DNA of 64,000 nt from Bog-473 sp963850095. GTDB lineage: Bacteria; Actinomycetota; Acidimicrobiia; Acidimicrobiales; RAAP-2. Numbering within the stretch: the stretch's first letter is position 1; every line of letters starts with the position of its first letter. The notes under the pieces were generated by a model. The model was not told where the DNA came from and did not search any database. It worked only from the letters and a program-made list of their open reading frames with translations. Both the position numbers and the translations under genes were made by a program. Below are positions 1 to 6,854 of the stretch, in pieces. The stretch spans positions 186,001-250,000 of the forward strand of contig CAWKJX010000004.1 in NCBI GenBank assembly GCA_963850095.1, read 5' to 3'.

Positions 1-76
1 GCGCGGCCGACACGACATTGACGTATTCGACAAGTGGAGCATCGCCCGTTTGGGATTCGGGCCTCTTGATTCGCCC

Positions 77-82
77 TAGCCT
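77..82 (+). promoter_or_regulatory. candidate leaderless -10 element
   Basis: TAGCCT lies six bases before the ATG of the ABC ATPase gene. With the usual 6-8 bases from -10 to transcription start, the mRNA would begin at or near the start codon. No Shine-Dalgarno motif is visible and no clear -35 is seen. The same spacing recurs before at least twelve other genes here. Confidence 0.45.
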
Positions 83-88
83 GGCCCA

Positions 89-985
89 ATGGGTGGGCTG
101 CTCGAACTCAACGGGCTGCGTCGTACCTACGGTTCGGTGACCGCTCTCGACGATCTCACGTTCAGCGTGCCGTCGGGGCAGGTCGTCGGCTTCCTCGGCC
201 CCAACGGTGCCGGCAAGACGACGACGATGCGCGCCATATTCGGGCTCACCGACCTCGAGTCCGGCTCCGTCACTTGGAACGGCACCGTCGTCGGACAGGC
301 GGAACGTCGCCGGTTTGGCTACATGCCCGAGGAGCGAGGGCTCTACCCGGGCATGCAGGTGGGCGATCAGATCGAGTACCTCGGCCGCCTGCACGGTCTC
401 TCCCGGCCCGACGCGTCGGCCGCCACGGTGACGTGGCTCGAGCGGCTGGGCATCGCCGACCGGGCACGGGACAAGGTCGAGACCCTCTCACACGGGAACC
501 AGCAGCGGGTGCAGCTCGCGGTGGCGCTTCTCCACGACCCCGAGCTCCTCGTTCTCGACGAGCCCCTGGCGGGTCTCGACCCGACGGGCATCGACGCCAT
601 CAGCGCCGTGCTCGTCGACCAAGCGCGGGCTGGCTGCTGCGTGTTGTTCTCGAGCCATCAGCTCGACCTGGTCGAAGACCTGTGTGACGTCGTCACCATC
701 ATCGACCACGGTCGACTCGTCGTCAGCGGGACGGTCGACGAGCTCGTGACCGCCGGCTCCCAGCGCCTGGAGGTGCGGGTGGAGGGCGATCGTGATGCCG
801 CCTGGGCCCAGGCTCTGCCCGGCGTCACCGTGTCGGAGGTCGCCGCGGGTGCGGCCCGGCTCGTTCTCGACGAGGGCGTGGACAGCGACCTGGTCCTGCG
901 CGCCGCCATGGCCGCGGGGCGTGTGACCGAGTTCTCGTTCGGACGGCGTCGCCTGTCCGAGGTGTTCCGGGAGTCGCTGCAGTGA
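89..985 (+). CDS. ABC transporter ATP-binding protein (NatA-like)
   Basis: Predicted cytoplasmic ATPase of an ABC exporter. Walker A GPNGAGKTT is at residues 37-45, the signature LSHGNQQR near 133-140, Walker B LLVLDEP near 153-159, and the switch histidine in SSHQLD near 190. The 298-residue length and C-terminal extension fit the ABC-2 exporter class (NatA/CcmA-like) rather than importers. The stop codon overlaps the GTG start of the permease gene by four bases, so the two are probably translationally coupled. The substrate cannot be read from sequence; drug, sodium or lipid export are all possible. Confidence 0.9.
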   Translation: MGGLLELNGLRRTYGSVTALDDLTFSVPSGQVVGFLGPNGAGKTTTMRAIFGLTDLESGSVTWNGTVVGQAERRRFGYMPEERGLYPGMQVGDQIEYLGRLHGLSRPDASAATVTWLERLGIADRARDKVETLSHGNQQRVQLAVALLHDPELLVLDEPLAGLDPTGIDAISAVLVDQARAGCCVLFSSHQLDLVEDLCDVVTIIDHGRLVVSGTVDELVTAGSQRLEVRVEGDRDAAWAQALPGVTVSEVAAGAARLVLDEGVDSDLVLRAAMAAGRVTEFSFGRRRLSEVFRESLQ

Positions 986-2298
986 CGCGGTTCGTCGTCT
1001 TCGGCGTGCTGCTCGTCGCCGCCGTCGCTTTGCGGGTCTGGCGCCACCGTCGGCGTGCGGGGGTCGCCGCGCCGCCCGTGCGCCGTCGGATGACCATCCC
1101 GCCGGTCGGCTCACCCGGGGCGGTGCGCCTGGTCGCCGCCCGGGAGATCAGGGAGCGCGTGCACGGTCGGATCTTCCGTGTCGGGACGATCATCATCCTG
1201 CTGGTCGTCGCCGGCGCGATCGTGATTCCGGTGCTTCACAAGAGCTCGACGTCGGCAGAGAAAGTTGCTGTCGTCGGCGGGGACGGCGCAGCCCTCGAGC
1301 ACCTCGTGAGGGCTGAGGCGATACGCGTCGGGACCACGGTGGATTTCGTCCCGGAGGCGTCGGTGTCGGCCGCCGAGAGCGACCTCCGCAACGGGACTCT
1401 CGATTTGGCCGTGGTCGACGGGAACCGGATCGTCGTGGGACAGGCGATCGACCCAACAGATGGTTCCGATACGTCCAACCTGGTCGACGCGGTCTCCGGG
1501 GCGCTCGGGGTCGAGCAGTCCTACGGGGCGGCCGGGCTCACGGCGACTCAGATCCAGCAGCTGAACTCGACCAAGCCCGTTCCCGTTCAGAGTCTCGAGC
1601 CGGCCGCCAGGACCCACACGGTCAACGGGGCGTCGGTGATCGGGGTCATCCTCGTATTCGTCATGCTGACGCAATACACGACCTGGATCCTCATGGGGGT
1701 CATGCAGGAGAAGGCAAGCCGGGTGGTGGAGGTGCTCCTCGCCACCATGCGCCCCATTCAGCTGCTGGCGGGGAAGGTGTTGGGTATCGGCCTGGTTGCC
1801 ATGGGACAGGCCGCGACCGTCCTTGTCTTCGCGCTGATCCTGGGCGAAGCGGTCGGGTCGAAGGTGCTCCACGGCGCCGAACCGGTCGCGCTCGCCGCCG
1901 CGCTGGTGTGGCTGCTGCTCGGCTACGCGTTCTACTGCTGGGTCTACGCAGCGGCCGGCTCCATGGCCGAACGTCAGGACCAGGTGCAGACGCTCGCGTT
2001 GCCGCTGAGCCTGCCCATGATCGTCGGGTACGTCATTGCGCTGACCGCGGCGGCGTCGGGAAGCGCCAGCACCTTCGTCAAGGCGCTCGCCTACTTCCCG
2101 CCGACGGCACCGTTCGCCATGCCGGTGCTGGTCGGACTGGACCAGGTCCAGTGGTGGGGATTCGCCATCTCGGTCTTCGTGACCGTGGCCGCCACGGTGG
2201 TGGTGGCCCGCATCGCCTCGGGGATCTACCTGCGCGCCGTGCTACGCACCGGTGCCAGTGTCCCCCTGCGCGAGCTCATCAGGGGCAGCGCCGCCTAG
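982..2298 (+). CDS. ABC-2 type transporter permease (NatB-like)
   Basis: Membrane partner of the preceding ATPase. A short hydrophobic N-terminus is followed by a basic stretch, a membrane segment near residues 70-88, a roughly 130-residue extracytoplasmic region, and then five or six membrane segments from about residue 215 to the end. This layout (one helix, large outside domain, helical bundle) is typical of NatB/ABC-2 exporters. The motif EKASRVVEVLLATMRP after the large loop is the conserved ABC-2 coupling region. The GTG start overlaps the ATPase stop (GTGA). The gene runs convergently towards crcB, with only 18 bases between. Confidence 0.85.
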   Translation: MTRFVVFGVLLVAAVALRVWRHRRRAGVAAPPVRRRMTIPPVGSPGAVRLVAAREIRERVHGRIFRVGTIIILLVVAGAIVIPVLHKSSTSAEKVAVVGGDGAALEHLVRAEAIRVGTTVDFVPEASVSAAESDLRNGTLDLAVVDGNRIVVGQAIDPTDGSDTSNLVDAVSGALGVEQSYGAAGLTATQIQQLNSTKPVPVQSLEPAARTHTVNGASVIGVILVFVMLTQYTTWILMGVMQEKASRVVEVLLATMRPIQLLAGKVLGIGLVAMGQAATVLVFALILGEAVGSKVLHGAEPVALAAALVWLLLGYAFYCWVYAAAGSMAERQDQVQTLALPLSLPMIVGYVIALTAAASGSASTFVKALAYFPPTAPFAMPVLVGLDQVQWWGFAISVFVTVAATVVVARIASGIYLRAVLRTGASVPLRELIRGSAA

Positions 2299-2316
2299 GC
2301 GGTCGCCGCGCGCCCC

Positions 2317-2694
2317 CTAGAGCGCCAGCCCAATGGCCAGACCGGCGCTGGCTGCGGCCAGGCCCACCAGGACGCTGACGACCACGTTCCCCGCCGCCTC
2401 GAGAAACCGACCGTCTTCGACCAGCCGCAGGGTCTCGAAGGTGAAGGTGGAGAACGTGGTGTAGGCGCCGCAGAATCCCGTCCCGAGAAGGGCTTTGCCG
2501 ACATCGGAGAGGTGGTGGCTGAGGGTCAACCCGGTCAGGAATCCCAACAGCAGCGATCCGCTGACGTTGATCACAAAGGTGCCCCACGGCAGGTCGGAGT
2601 TGACCCGGGTGGTGACGGCCCGGTCGAGCAGGTACCGAGACGGTGCACCCACGAAACCGCCTGCGGCGACGACGAGAAACATGGTCAGTGACAT
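2317..2694 (-). CDS. crcB: fluoride channel CrcB/Fluc (copy 1)
   Basis: Predicted fluoride-selective channel subunit of the Fluc/CrcB family, 125 residues with four hydrophobic helices, the normal family size. Signatures are visible in order: GGFVGAPSRY near the start of helix 1, GTFVINVSGS in helix 2, and GAYTTFSTF in helix 3, the stretch that supplies the polar track and the break that holds the central sodium. Fluc proteins act as antiparallel dimers; with a second, sequence-different copy two genes upstream, a heterodimer is possible. It is the last gene of a three-gene minus-strand unit led by a fluoride riboswitch. Confidence 0.92.
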   Translation of the reverse strand: MSLTMFLVVAAGGFVGAPSRYLLDRAVTTRVNSDLPWGTFVINVSGSLLLGFLTGLTLSHHLSDVGKALLGTGFCGAYTTFSTFTFETLRLVEDGRFLEAAGNVVVSVLVGLAAASAGLAIGLAL

Positions 2695-2713
2695 GAGAGC
2701 GGCGTCACCAAGT

Positions 2714-3052
2714 TCAGAAGGTGATGACTTCGACGTCGTCGAGCACGACGCGGATGCCCTCGAGCAATCCTTCGATCGACTCCAAGAACGCGTCGATCCG
2801 CTCCGGTCTGTCGACGATGACCACGGCGAGCGGCGAATCGTCCGACGCGAGGTGACTCCGGTGGAGTTGGCCCGAGCGGCCGAATCCCTCGACCGCCTCG
2901 AAGACGGTGGCTCCGGCCAGCTTGGCCCGGCGCGCCCGCTGCAGGACTTCCATCTCCATCCCCTTGCGTCCGACGTGGTCGTGGACGGTCATCATCAAGG
3001 TGAGGCGTGTGGCCGGTACTCCAGCGAAGGCCGAGGCGGACCCGGGTCTCAT
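2714..3052 (-). CDS. DUF190 family protein
   Basis: A 112-residue DUF190 protein. The family is small, ferredoxin-fold-like and often encoded beside crcB; its biochemical role is not established. Recognisable stretches are LAGATVFEAVEGFGRSG in the middle and VDRPERIDAFLESI near the C-terminus, both shared with the second DUF190 copy at 3772. It sits between the two crcB genes and overlaps the upstream one by four bases (ATGA). A role tied to fluoride export or its regulation is inferred from context only. Confidence 0.85.
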   Translation of the reverse strand: MRPGSASAFAGVPATRLTLMMTVHDHVGRKGMEMEVLQRARRAKLAGATVFEAVEGFGRSGQLHRSHLASDDSPLAVVIVDRPERIDAFLESIEGLLEGIRVVLDDVEVITF

Positions 3053-3570
3053 CGCATCTCCTCTTGGTGCCGGGGCTCTGCCCGCAACAGCCCCCGGGCC
3101 GCGGCCATGCCGATGAACACGGCCAGCAGGCCGACAACCAGGCTTGCTCCGACATAGGCGACCGCCGTCCCGGGGTCGCCGGCGCGCACCAACTGGATCG
3201 ACTCGACCGTGAACGTGGAGAAGGTCGTGTACGCCCCGATGAAGCCGGTGCCGATGACTGGACGGGCGAGCCGAGCCTCTGGGAACTGTTGGATCAGGAT
3301 GATCAGCAGAAAGCCAAGGACGAAGCTGCCCGAAATGTTGACGACGAAGGTGCCCCAGGGAAACCGTCCGGTCTCTGTGGGCAAGCCCAGCGAAATGGCG
3401 TAGCGAGCGATCGCTCCGAGCGCGCCGCCGAGGGCCAGCGAGACCACGATGACCGCCTGTGGGCGCAGACCCCGGCGCGACCGTGGTCGTGTACCGAACC
3501 CGCCACGCGGGCCGATATCGAGGTCGGGGTCGAGCGGGACCCCGGGGTGGTCACCACCGGTTGGGCTCAT
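3049..3570 (-). CDS. crcB: fluoride channel CrcB/Fluc (copy 2, N-terminally extended)
   Basis: Second Fluc/CrcB subunit, 173 residues because of a roughly 40-residue hydrophilic N-terminal extension before helix 1. The core shows LGGALGAIARY, GTFVVNISGSF and GAYTTFSTF in the expected order, with four membrane segments and a basic C-terminal tail. An AAGGAGG ribosome-binding site lies just before the ATG. It is the first gene of the minus-strand unit crcB-DUF190-crcB. A fluoride riboswitch lies about 40 bases upstream, so the whole unit should switch on when fluoride rises. Confidence 0.92.
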   Translation of the reverse strand: MSPTGGDHPGVPLDPDLDIGPRGGFGTRPRSRRGLRPQAVIVVSLALGGALGAIARYAISLGLPTETGRFPWGTFVVNISGSFVLGFLLIILIQQFPEARLARPVIGTGFIGAYTTFSTFTVESIQLVRAGDPGTAVAYVGASLVVGLLAVFIGMAAARGLLRAEPRHQEEMR

Positions 3571-3608
3571 CAGTTCCTCCTTCGTTGTGCCGCAGTGGGC
3601 ATCATCCG

Positions 3609-3657
3609 GTAGGAGCCATCAGCCAACGGGCGTATACAGGGCGAGCTCCATCGCCAC
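3609..3657 (-). promoter_or_regulatory. fluoride riboswitch (crcB RNA motif)
   Basis: Read on the minus strand, the segment begins TGGCGATGGAGCTCGCC and ends CTGATGGCTCCTAC. These match the two conserved halves of the crcB-motif aptamer: the GGCGATG..CCGCC-like 5' stem and the TGATGG..CTCCTAC 3' half. GGAG of the first half can pair with CTCC of the second, as in the aptamer's long helix. The aptamer ends about 40 bases before the ATG of the extended crcB gene. It is on the correct strand and in the correct place to control the crcB-DUF190-crcB unit. The match is by eye against remembered Thermotoga and Pseudomonas examples; a covariance-model search was not possible. Confidence 0.85.
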
Positions 3658-3771
3658 GGTCCAATCTACCAACTGGGTCCAACGGAAAAGAGCTTTCGGA
3701 GCCGCGTCAGCTGGCGCTCCGTCGCAGTAGGGTACGCAGTGCTGCACGTGCGCTCCTATGGGAGGTCGCTG

Positions 3772-4152
3772 ATGCCGACGAGCCAGATCGCCACGCGGAT
3801 CGTGGTCTTCTTGAGCGAGGATGATCGTTCAGGGCATCACGGCCTGCATGAAACCTTGCTGAATCGTGCTCGTGAGGACGGCCTGGCCGGGGCGACCGTT
3901 TGGCGGGGGATCGAGGGCTTCGGTGCCTCGGGCCGGATCCGTACGTCGCGTTTTCCCGACGCCATGACCGGGCTACCGGTGACCGTCGAGCTGGTCGACA
4001 CACCCGAGCGCATCGAGGCGTTTCTTCCTGTGGTCAAGGAGCTCGCGCCCGGGTCGTTCGTGACGCGGGAAGAGGTAAGGGTGACGCACTTGGAAGGGGA
4101 GCCGACCCTTCCTCTTGACGATCCGACGCCCGAAGGACCCCGTCGGCGCTAA
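3772..4152 (+). CDS. DUF190 family protein (second copy)
   Basis: A 126-residue DUF190 homologue transcribed divergently from the crcB unit. It shares LAGATVWRGIEGFGASGRI and VELVDTPERIEAF with the copy at 2714, then has an extra acidic and proline-rich tail. The ATG at 3772 is chosen because GGGAGG lies at the right distance before it; a GTG 33 bases upstream would add eleven unsupported residues. The ~200-base gap between it and the crcB unit holds the riboswitch of the opposite strand. No second aptamer was found facing this gene, so its fluoride control is not shown. Confidence 0.82.
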   Translation: MPTSQIATRIVVFLSEDDRSGHHGLHETLLNRAREDGLAGATVWRGIEGFGASGRIRTSRFPDAMTGLPVTVELVDTPERIEAFLPVVKELAPGSFVTREEVRVTHLEGEPTLPLDDPTPEGPRRR

Positions 4153-4180
4153 CCGGTGATGGGTCCCGACAAGAGAAGCG

Positions 4181-4375
4181 TCAGCGACGAGGGCATCCGG
4201 GATGGATCCCGACGGCGGGATCCCGGTAGGTCACAAAGGCGAGCTCCTCGTCCATGACCATGCTCAACTCGCCCACGACCCAGCTGACGTCGGGAGTGTC
4301 CCCGGGCCGAGCGCCCCGGAACGAGGATTCGGAAGGGTACCGGTGTCGCAGGTATCGGGTCAGTTCGATGAGCAC
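4181..4375 (-). CDS. possible small hypothetical protein
   Basis: A 64-codon minus-strand reading frame with a GTG start and AGGAA a few bases before it. Its composition (LIELTRYLRHRY at the start, a mixed acidic-hydrophobic middle) looks more like a real protein than neighbouring shadow frames, but I recognise no family. It lies alone between the second DUF190 gene and a phosphatase gene. It may be spurious. Confidence 0.3.
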   Translation of the reverse strand: MLIELTRYLRHRYPSESSFRGARPGDTPDVSWVVGELSMVMDEELAFVTYRDPAVGIHPGCPRR

Positions 4376-4419
4376 GCGGGTTCCTGCCGACGACGAAGAC
4401 GCGAAAGCAGGGGGATCCG

Positions 4420-5163
4420 GTGGTCAGTAGTGCACCTGGCACGGCACGAGCCGAGCCCGAGCCCGAGCCCGAGCCCGGGACCGGGGTGCGACCTGACGCA
4501 CCGGAGCGCGCCGGCGCCCGAAGGGCCGTGTGGGCTGGTGACGACGGCCTTCGGCGGATCTTCTTGGTTCGACACGGTCGTACGTCTCTGAATGCCGCCG
4601 GGGTCCTGCGTGGCCGGCTGGATCCCGAACTGGACGACATCGGTGTAGTCGAGGCGAAGGCCGTCGCTGACGCCGTCGGGCCGGCCGACCTCGCGGTGCT
4701 GGTCGCGAGTCCGCTGCAACGGGCCGTCGACACCGCCGCCCAGATCGGCGCTCGAGCGGGTCTCGGGGTCGAGATCGACGAGCGGCTGATCGACCGCGAC
4801 TACGGATCTTGGGCGGGGAGACCCAAGTCGGAGCTGATCGCCCGCTGGGGCTCCCTTGACGCCGCACCCGAAGTGGAGCCCTCGGCAGACGTGCTCGCCA
4901 GAGCCATGGATGCCTTCAACGACGTGGCCCGGCGGACCGGGTCGCGTTCGGCCGCCTTGGTCACCCACGATGCCGTCCTTCAGCTGTTGTTGCCGGCGCT
5001 CGATCCCCGACTCGAGCAGGTGGATCCGCTCCCACAGGAGACCGGCTGCTTCGACGTGGTCGAGAAGAGGGGCGACGGCTGGATCGTGACGAGGGTGAAC
5101 GTCACGCCGCCGGGCCACCACGACGACCCGCCGGCCGGCCCCGGTCGCAGCCGGACCCGGTGA
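4420..5163 (+). CDS. histidine phosphatase superfamily protein
   Basis: Predicted phosphoglycerate-mutase-like phosphatase. The catalytic LVRHGRTSLN motif is near residues 48-57, with the histidine that becomes phosphorylated, and a second histidine follows in ALVTHDAVLQ near residue 187. The substrate is unknown; members act on phosphoglycerate, phosphosugars or cobalamin precursors. The 5' end is uncertain: the GTG at 4420 gives a low-complexity Glu-Pro leader encoded by four GAGCCC units (4453-4476), while a GTG at 4486 would remove it. The C-terminus is proline- and arginine-rich. A second histidine phosphatase lies at 44975. Confidence 0.8.
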   Translation: MVSSAPGTARAEPEPEPEPGTGVRPDAPERAGARRAVWAGDDGLRRIFLVRHGRTSLNAAGVLRGRLDPELDDIGVVEAKAVADAVGPADLAVLVASPLQRAVDTAAQIGARAGLGVEIDERLIDRDYGSWAGRPKSELIARWGSLDAAPEVEPSADVLARAMDAFNDVARRTGSRSAALVTHDAVLQLLLPALDPRLEQVDPLPQETGCFDVVEKRGDGWIVTRVNVTPPGHHDDPPAGPGRSRTR

Positions 5164-5328
5164 AGCCTCTCGCCGGACCCTGCCGATCCGTCGCGACGCC
5201 CGGCCTACGCGCGCCTCCAGAACCTGGCCCGCGTCCGGGTGGTCGTGAGCTGAGGGGCACCCGCTGTTCCCGACACACGCCACGCCCGACGTCGTGATTC
5301 CCTCCGCCGGCTCCGGTCCGGTCGAGTC

Positions 5329-6225
5329 ATGAGTGACGACCTCGCCCGGCCCCGGATGCATCCCGACGAGGTCGCGGTCGACGACGACCTGGTGCGTGGA
5401 CTCCTGGCGGACCAGTTCCCCGAATGGTCCGGCGAGTCGCTCCGCCGATTGCCCGACTCGGGAACGGACAATGCCATCTACCGGCTGGGCGACGACAAGG
5501 GCATCCGACTGCCCCGCATTCACTGGGCGGTCGATCAGGTCGACAAGGAGCTCCAATGGCTCGGCCGGCTGGCCCCGCTCCTCCCGTCCCCGGTGCCCGT
5601 GCCCTTGGCCCGGGGAGAGGCCGGGCGTGGGTATCCGTTCCCGTGGCTCGTCTATCCGTGGTTGCCGGGCGTCAGCCTCAATGGGGCCACCGTCTCGAGT
5701 TGGCGCGACGTCGCGCGCCAGGTGGGGGCGTTCGTCGTCGCCCTGGGGCGGGCGCCCGTCGACGGGGCGCCAGCGCCGCGCCGGCGGGGCACGCCCATGG
5801 CCCCGTACGACCGTGAGGTCCAGTGGGCCATTGAGCATCTCGGTGGCCTCGTCGACGCCGATCGGGCTCGGCGCGTCTGGCGGGACGCGCTCGATGCCGG
5901 ACCCTGGGAGGGCGATCCGGTGTGGGTGCACGGGGACCTGCTGCCCGGCAACGTCCTGGTCCGCCACGACCGCCTGTCCGGGGTGATCGACTGGAGCGGC
6001 GCGGGGGTCGGCGATCCCGCCTGTGACGCCATGCTCGCCTGGTCCCTGCCGCCGGCCGCCCGCGACGAGTACCGGGCCATCGCCGGATTCGACGACGCGA
6101 CCTGGGCCCGTGGGCGCGGCTGGGTCGTCGAGCAGACCGCGTTGTTCATCCCTTACTACGCCGCGTCACTCCCTCAGGCCGTGGCCGAAGCAAGGCGACG
6201 GCTCGACGCCGCCCTCACCGGCTGA
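5329..6225 (+). CDS. aminoglycoside phosphotransferase family protein
   Basis: A 298-residue APH/choline-kinase-like phosphotransferase. The catalytic-loop motif HGDLLPGN is near residues 201-208 and the metal-binding VIDWSGAGVGDPACD near 218-232. The N-terminal lobe has SGTDNAIYRLGDDKGIRLPR, a nucleotide-binding strand with a lysine/arginine-rich edge. Such proteins phosphorylate aminoglycosides, macrolides, homoserine or other small molecules; nothing here fixes the substrate, and chromosomal copies in soil and freshwater actinobacteria are often not resistance genes. It is separated from the phosphatase by 165 bases in which I see nothing notable. Confidence 0.82.
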   Translation: MSDDLARPRMHPDEVAVDDDLVRGLLADQFPEWSGESLRRLPDSGTDNAIYRLGDDKGIRLPRIHWAVDQVDKELQWLGRLAPLLPSPVPVPLARGEAGRGYPFPWLVYPWLPGVSLNGATVSSWRDVARQVGAFVVALGRAPVDGAPAPRRRGTPMAPYDREVQWAIEHLGGLVDADRARRVWRDALDAGPWEGDPVWVHGDLLPGNVLVRHDRLSGVIDWSGAGVGDPACDAMLAWSLPPAARDEYRAIAGFDDATWARGRGWVVEQTALFIPYYAASLPQAVAEARRRLDAALTG

Positions 6226-6365
6226 CCGGCGGCCCTGACCCTCGTCACCCGGTCAGACCCCATCGCGCTCGGAGGCACAACGCAGTATCAAGATCACTCG
6301 CACGCGGCCGCATGTCGGCGTCATACTTTGCCTCGACGGGACAGCTCGGTAAGGGGAAGAATCAC

Positions 6366-6778
6366 ATGCTCATCATCTTCGGCCTACGCCGGCGCGGCTA
6401 TCGGATGGCCAACGTCTTCGCCATGTGCGGGATCTGCCATAGCCCGGCGGCGCAGGCGGTCGTGCGGATCAAGACGTTCTTCACGCTCTTCTTCCTCCCG
6501 ATCATCCCCGTCGGCACCAAGTACCGGTCCACCTGCACGCTGTGCGGTGGCACCATCGAGCTGTCCAAGGATCAGGCCGATCAGGCCATGGTGACCATGC
6601 AGCCAGCAACGGGCCCAGGCGCAGGCTCAGACGCCACCGTCACCGCCACCGACCCGCGGCCTTCGCCCAGGCACCCGCGTCGCCGGCCCCCGCCGTGGAG
6701 GCGCCGGCGCCCCCGCAGGCGCCGGAGCAGAACGCCGACGGCGGTGAGCCGCAGCCACCGGCCGACTGGGCGGGCTGA
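6366..6778 (+). CDS. zinc-ribbon family protein (frameshifted)
   Basis: A small protein with two CxxC pairs: CGICHS near residue 18 and CTLCGG near residue 54. A hydrophobic stretch FFTLFFLPIIPVGTKY sits between them, as in the family annotated zinc-ribbon or zinc-ribbon_15. The ATG at 6366 follows GGGGAAGA. After the ribbon the frame turns into an arginine-rich run of no coding character. One base lost near 6650 would instead continue into an Ala-Pro-rich tail ending PADWAG at 6778, directly before a terminator hairpin. I read the gene as 6366-6778 with one indel, possibly a sequencing error. Function unknown. Confidence 0.65.
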
Positions 6779-6787
6779 ACCGGCAGG

Positions 6788-6841
6788 GTCGCCCCTCCGG
6801 CCACGGGCCGAGGGGAACGGGCCACGGGCCGGAGGGGCGAC
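6788..6841. terminator. perfect 15-bp inverted repeat, bidirectional terminator
   Basis: GTCGCCCCTCCGGCC at 6788-6802 is perfectly complementary to 6827-6841, with a 24-base loop. It lies between two convergent genes, ten bases after the zinc-ribbon stop and fourteen before the GH16 stop, so it can serve both. No T-tract follows, as is common for actinobacterial hairpin terminators. Confidence 0.7.
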
Positions 6842-6854
6842 GGACTCGACTATC

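Noticed and set aside
4453..4476. GAGCCC hexanucleotide repeat as a phase-variation tract.
   Set aside because: Only four units, length a multiple of three and possibly outside the true coding start; it would not switch the frame.
5329..6225. An antibiotic-resistance determinant (APH), likewise at 55542 and the GNAT at 47069.
   Set aside because: Family membership alone does not show resistance; no mobile context or resistance-specific residues can be read.
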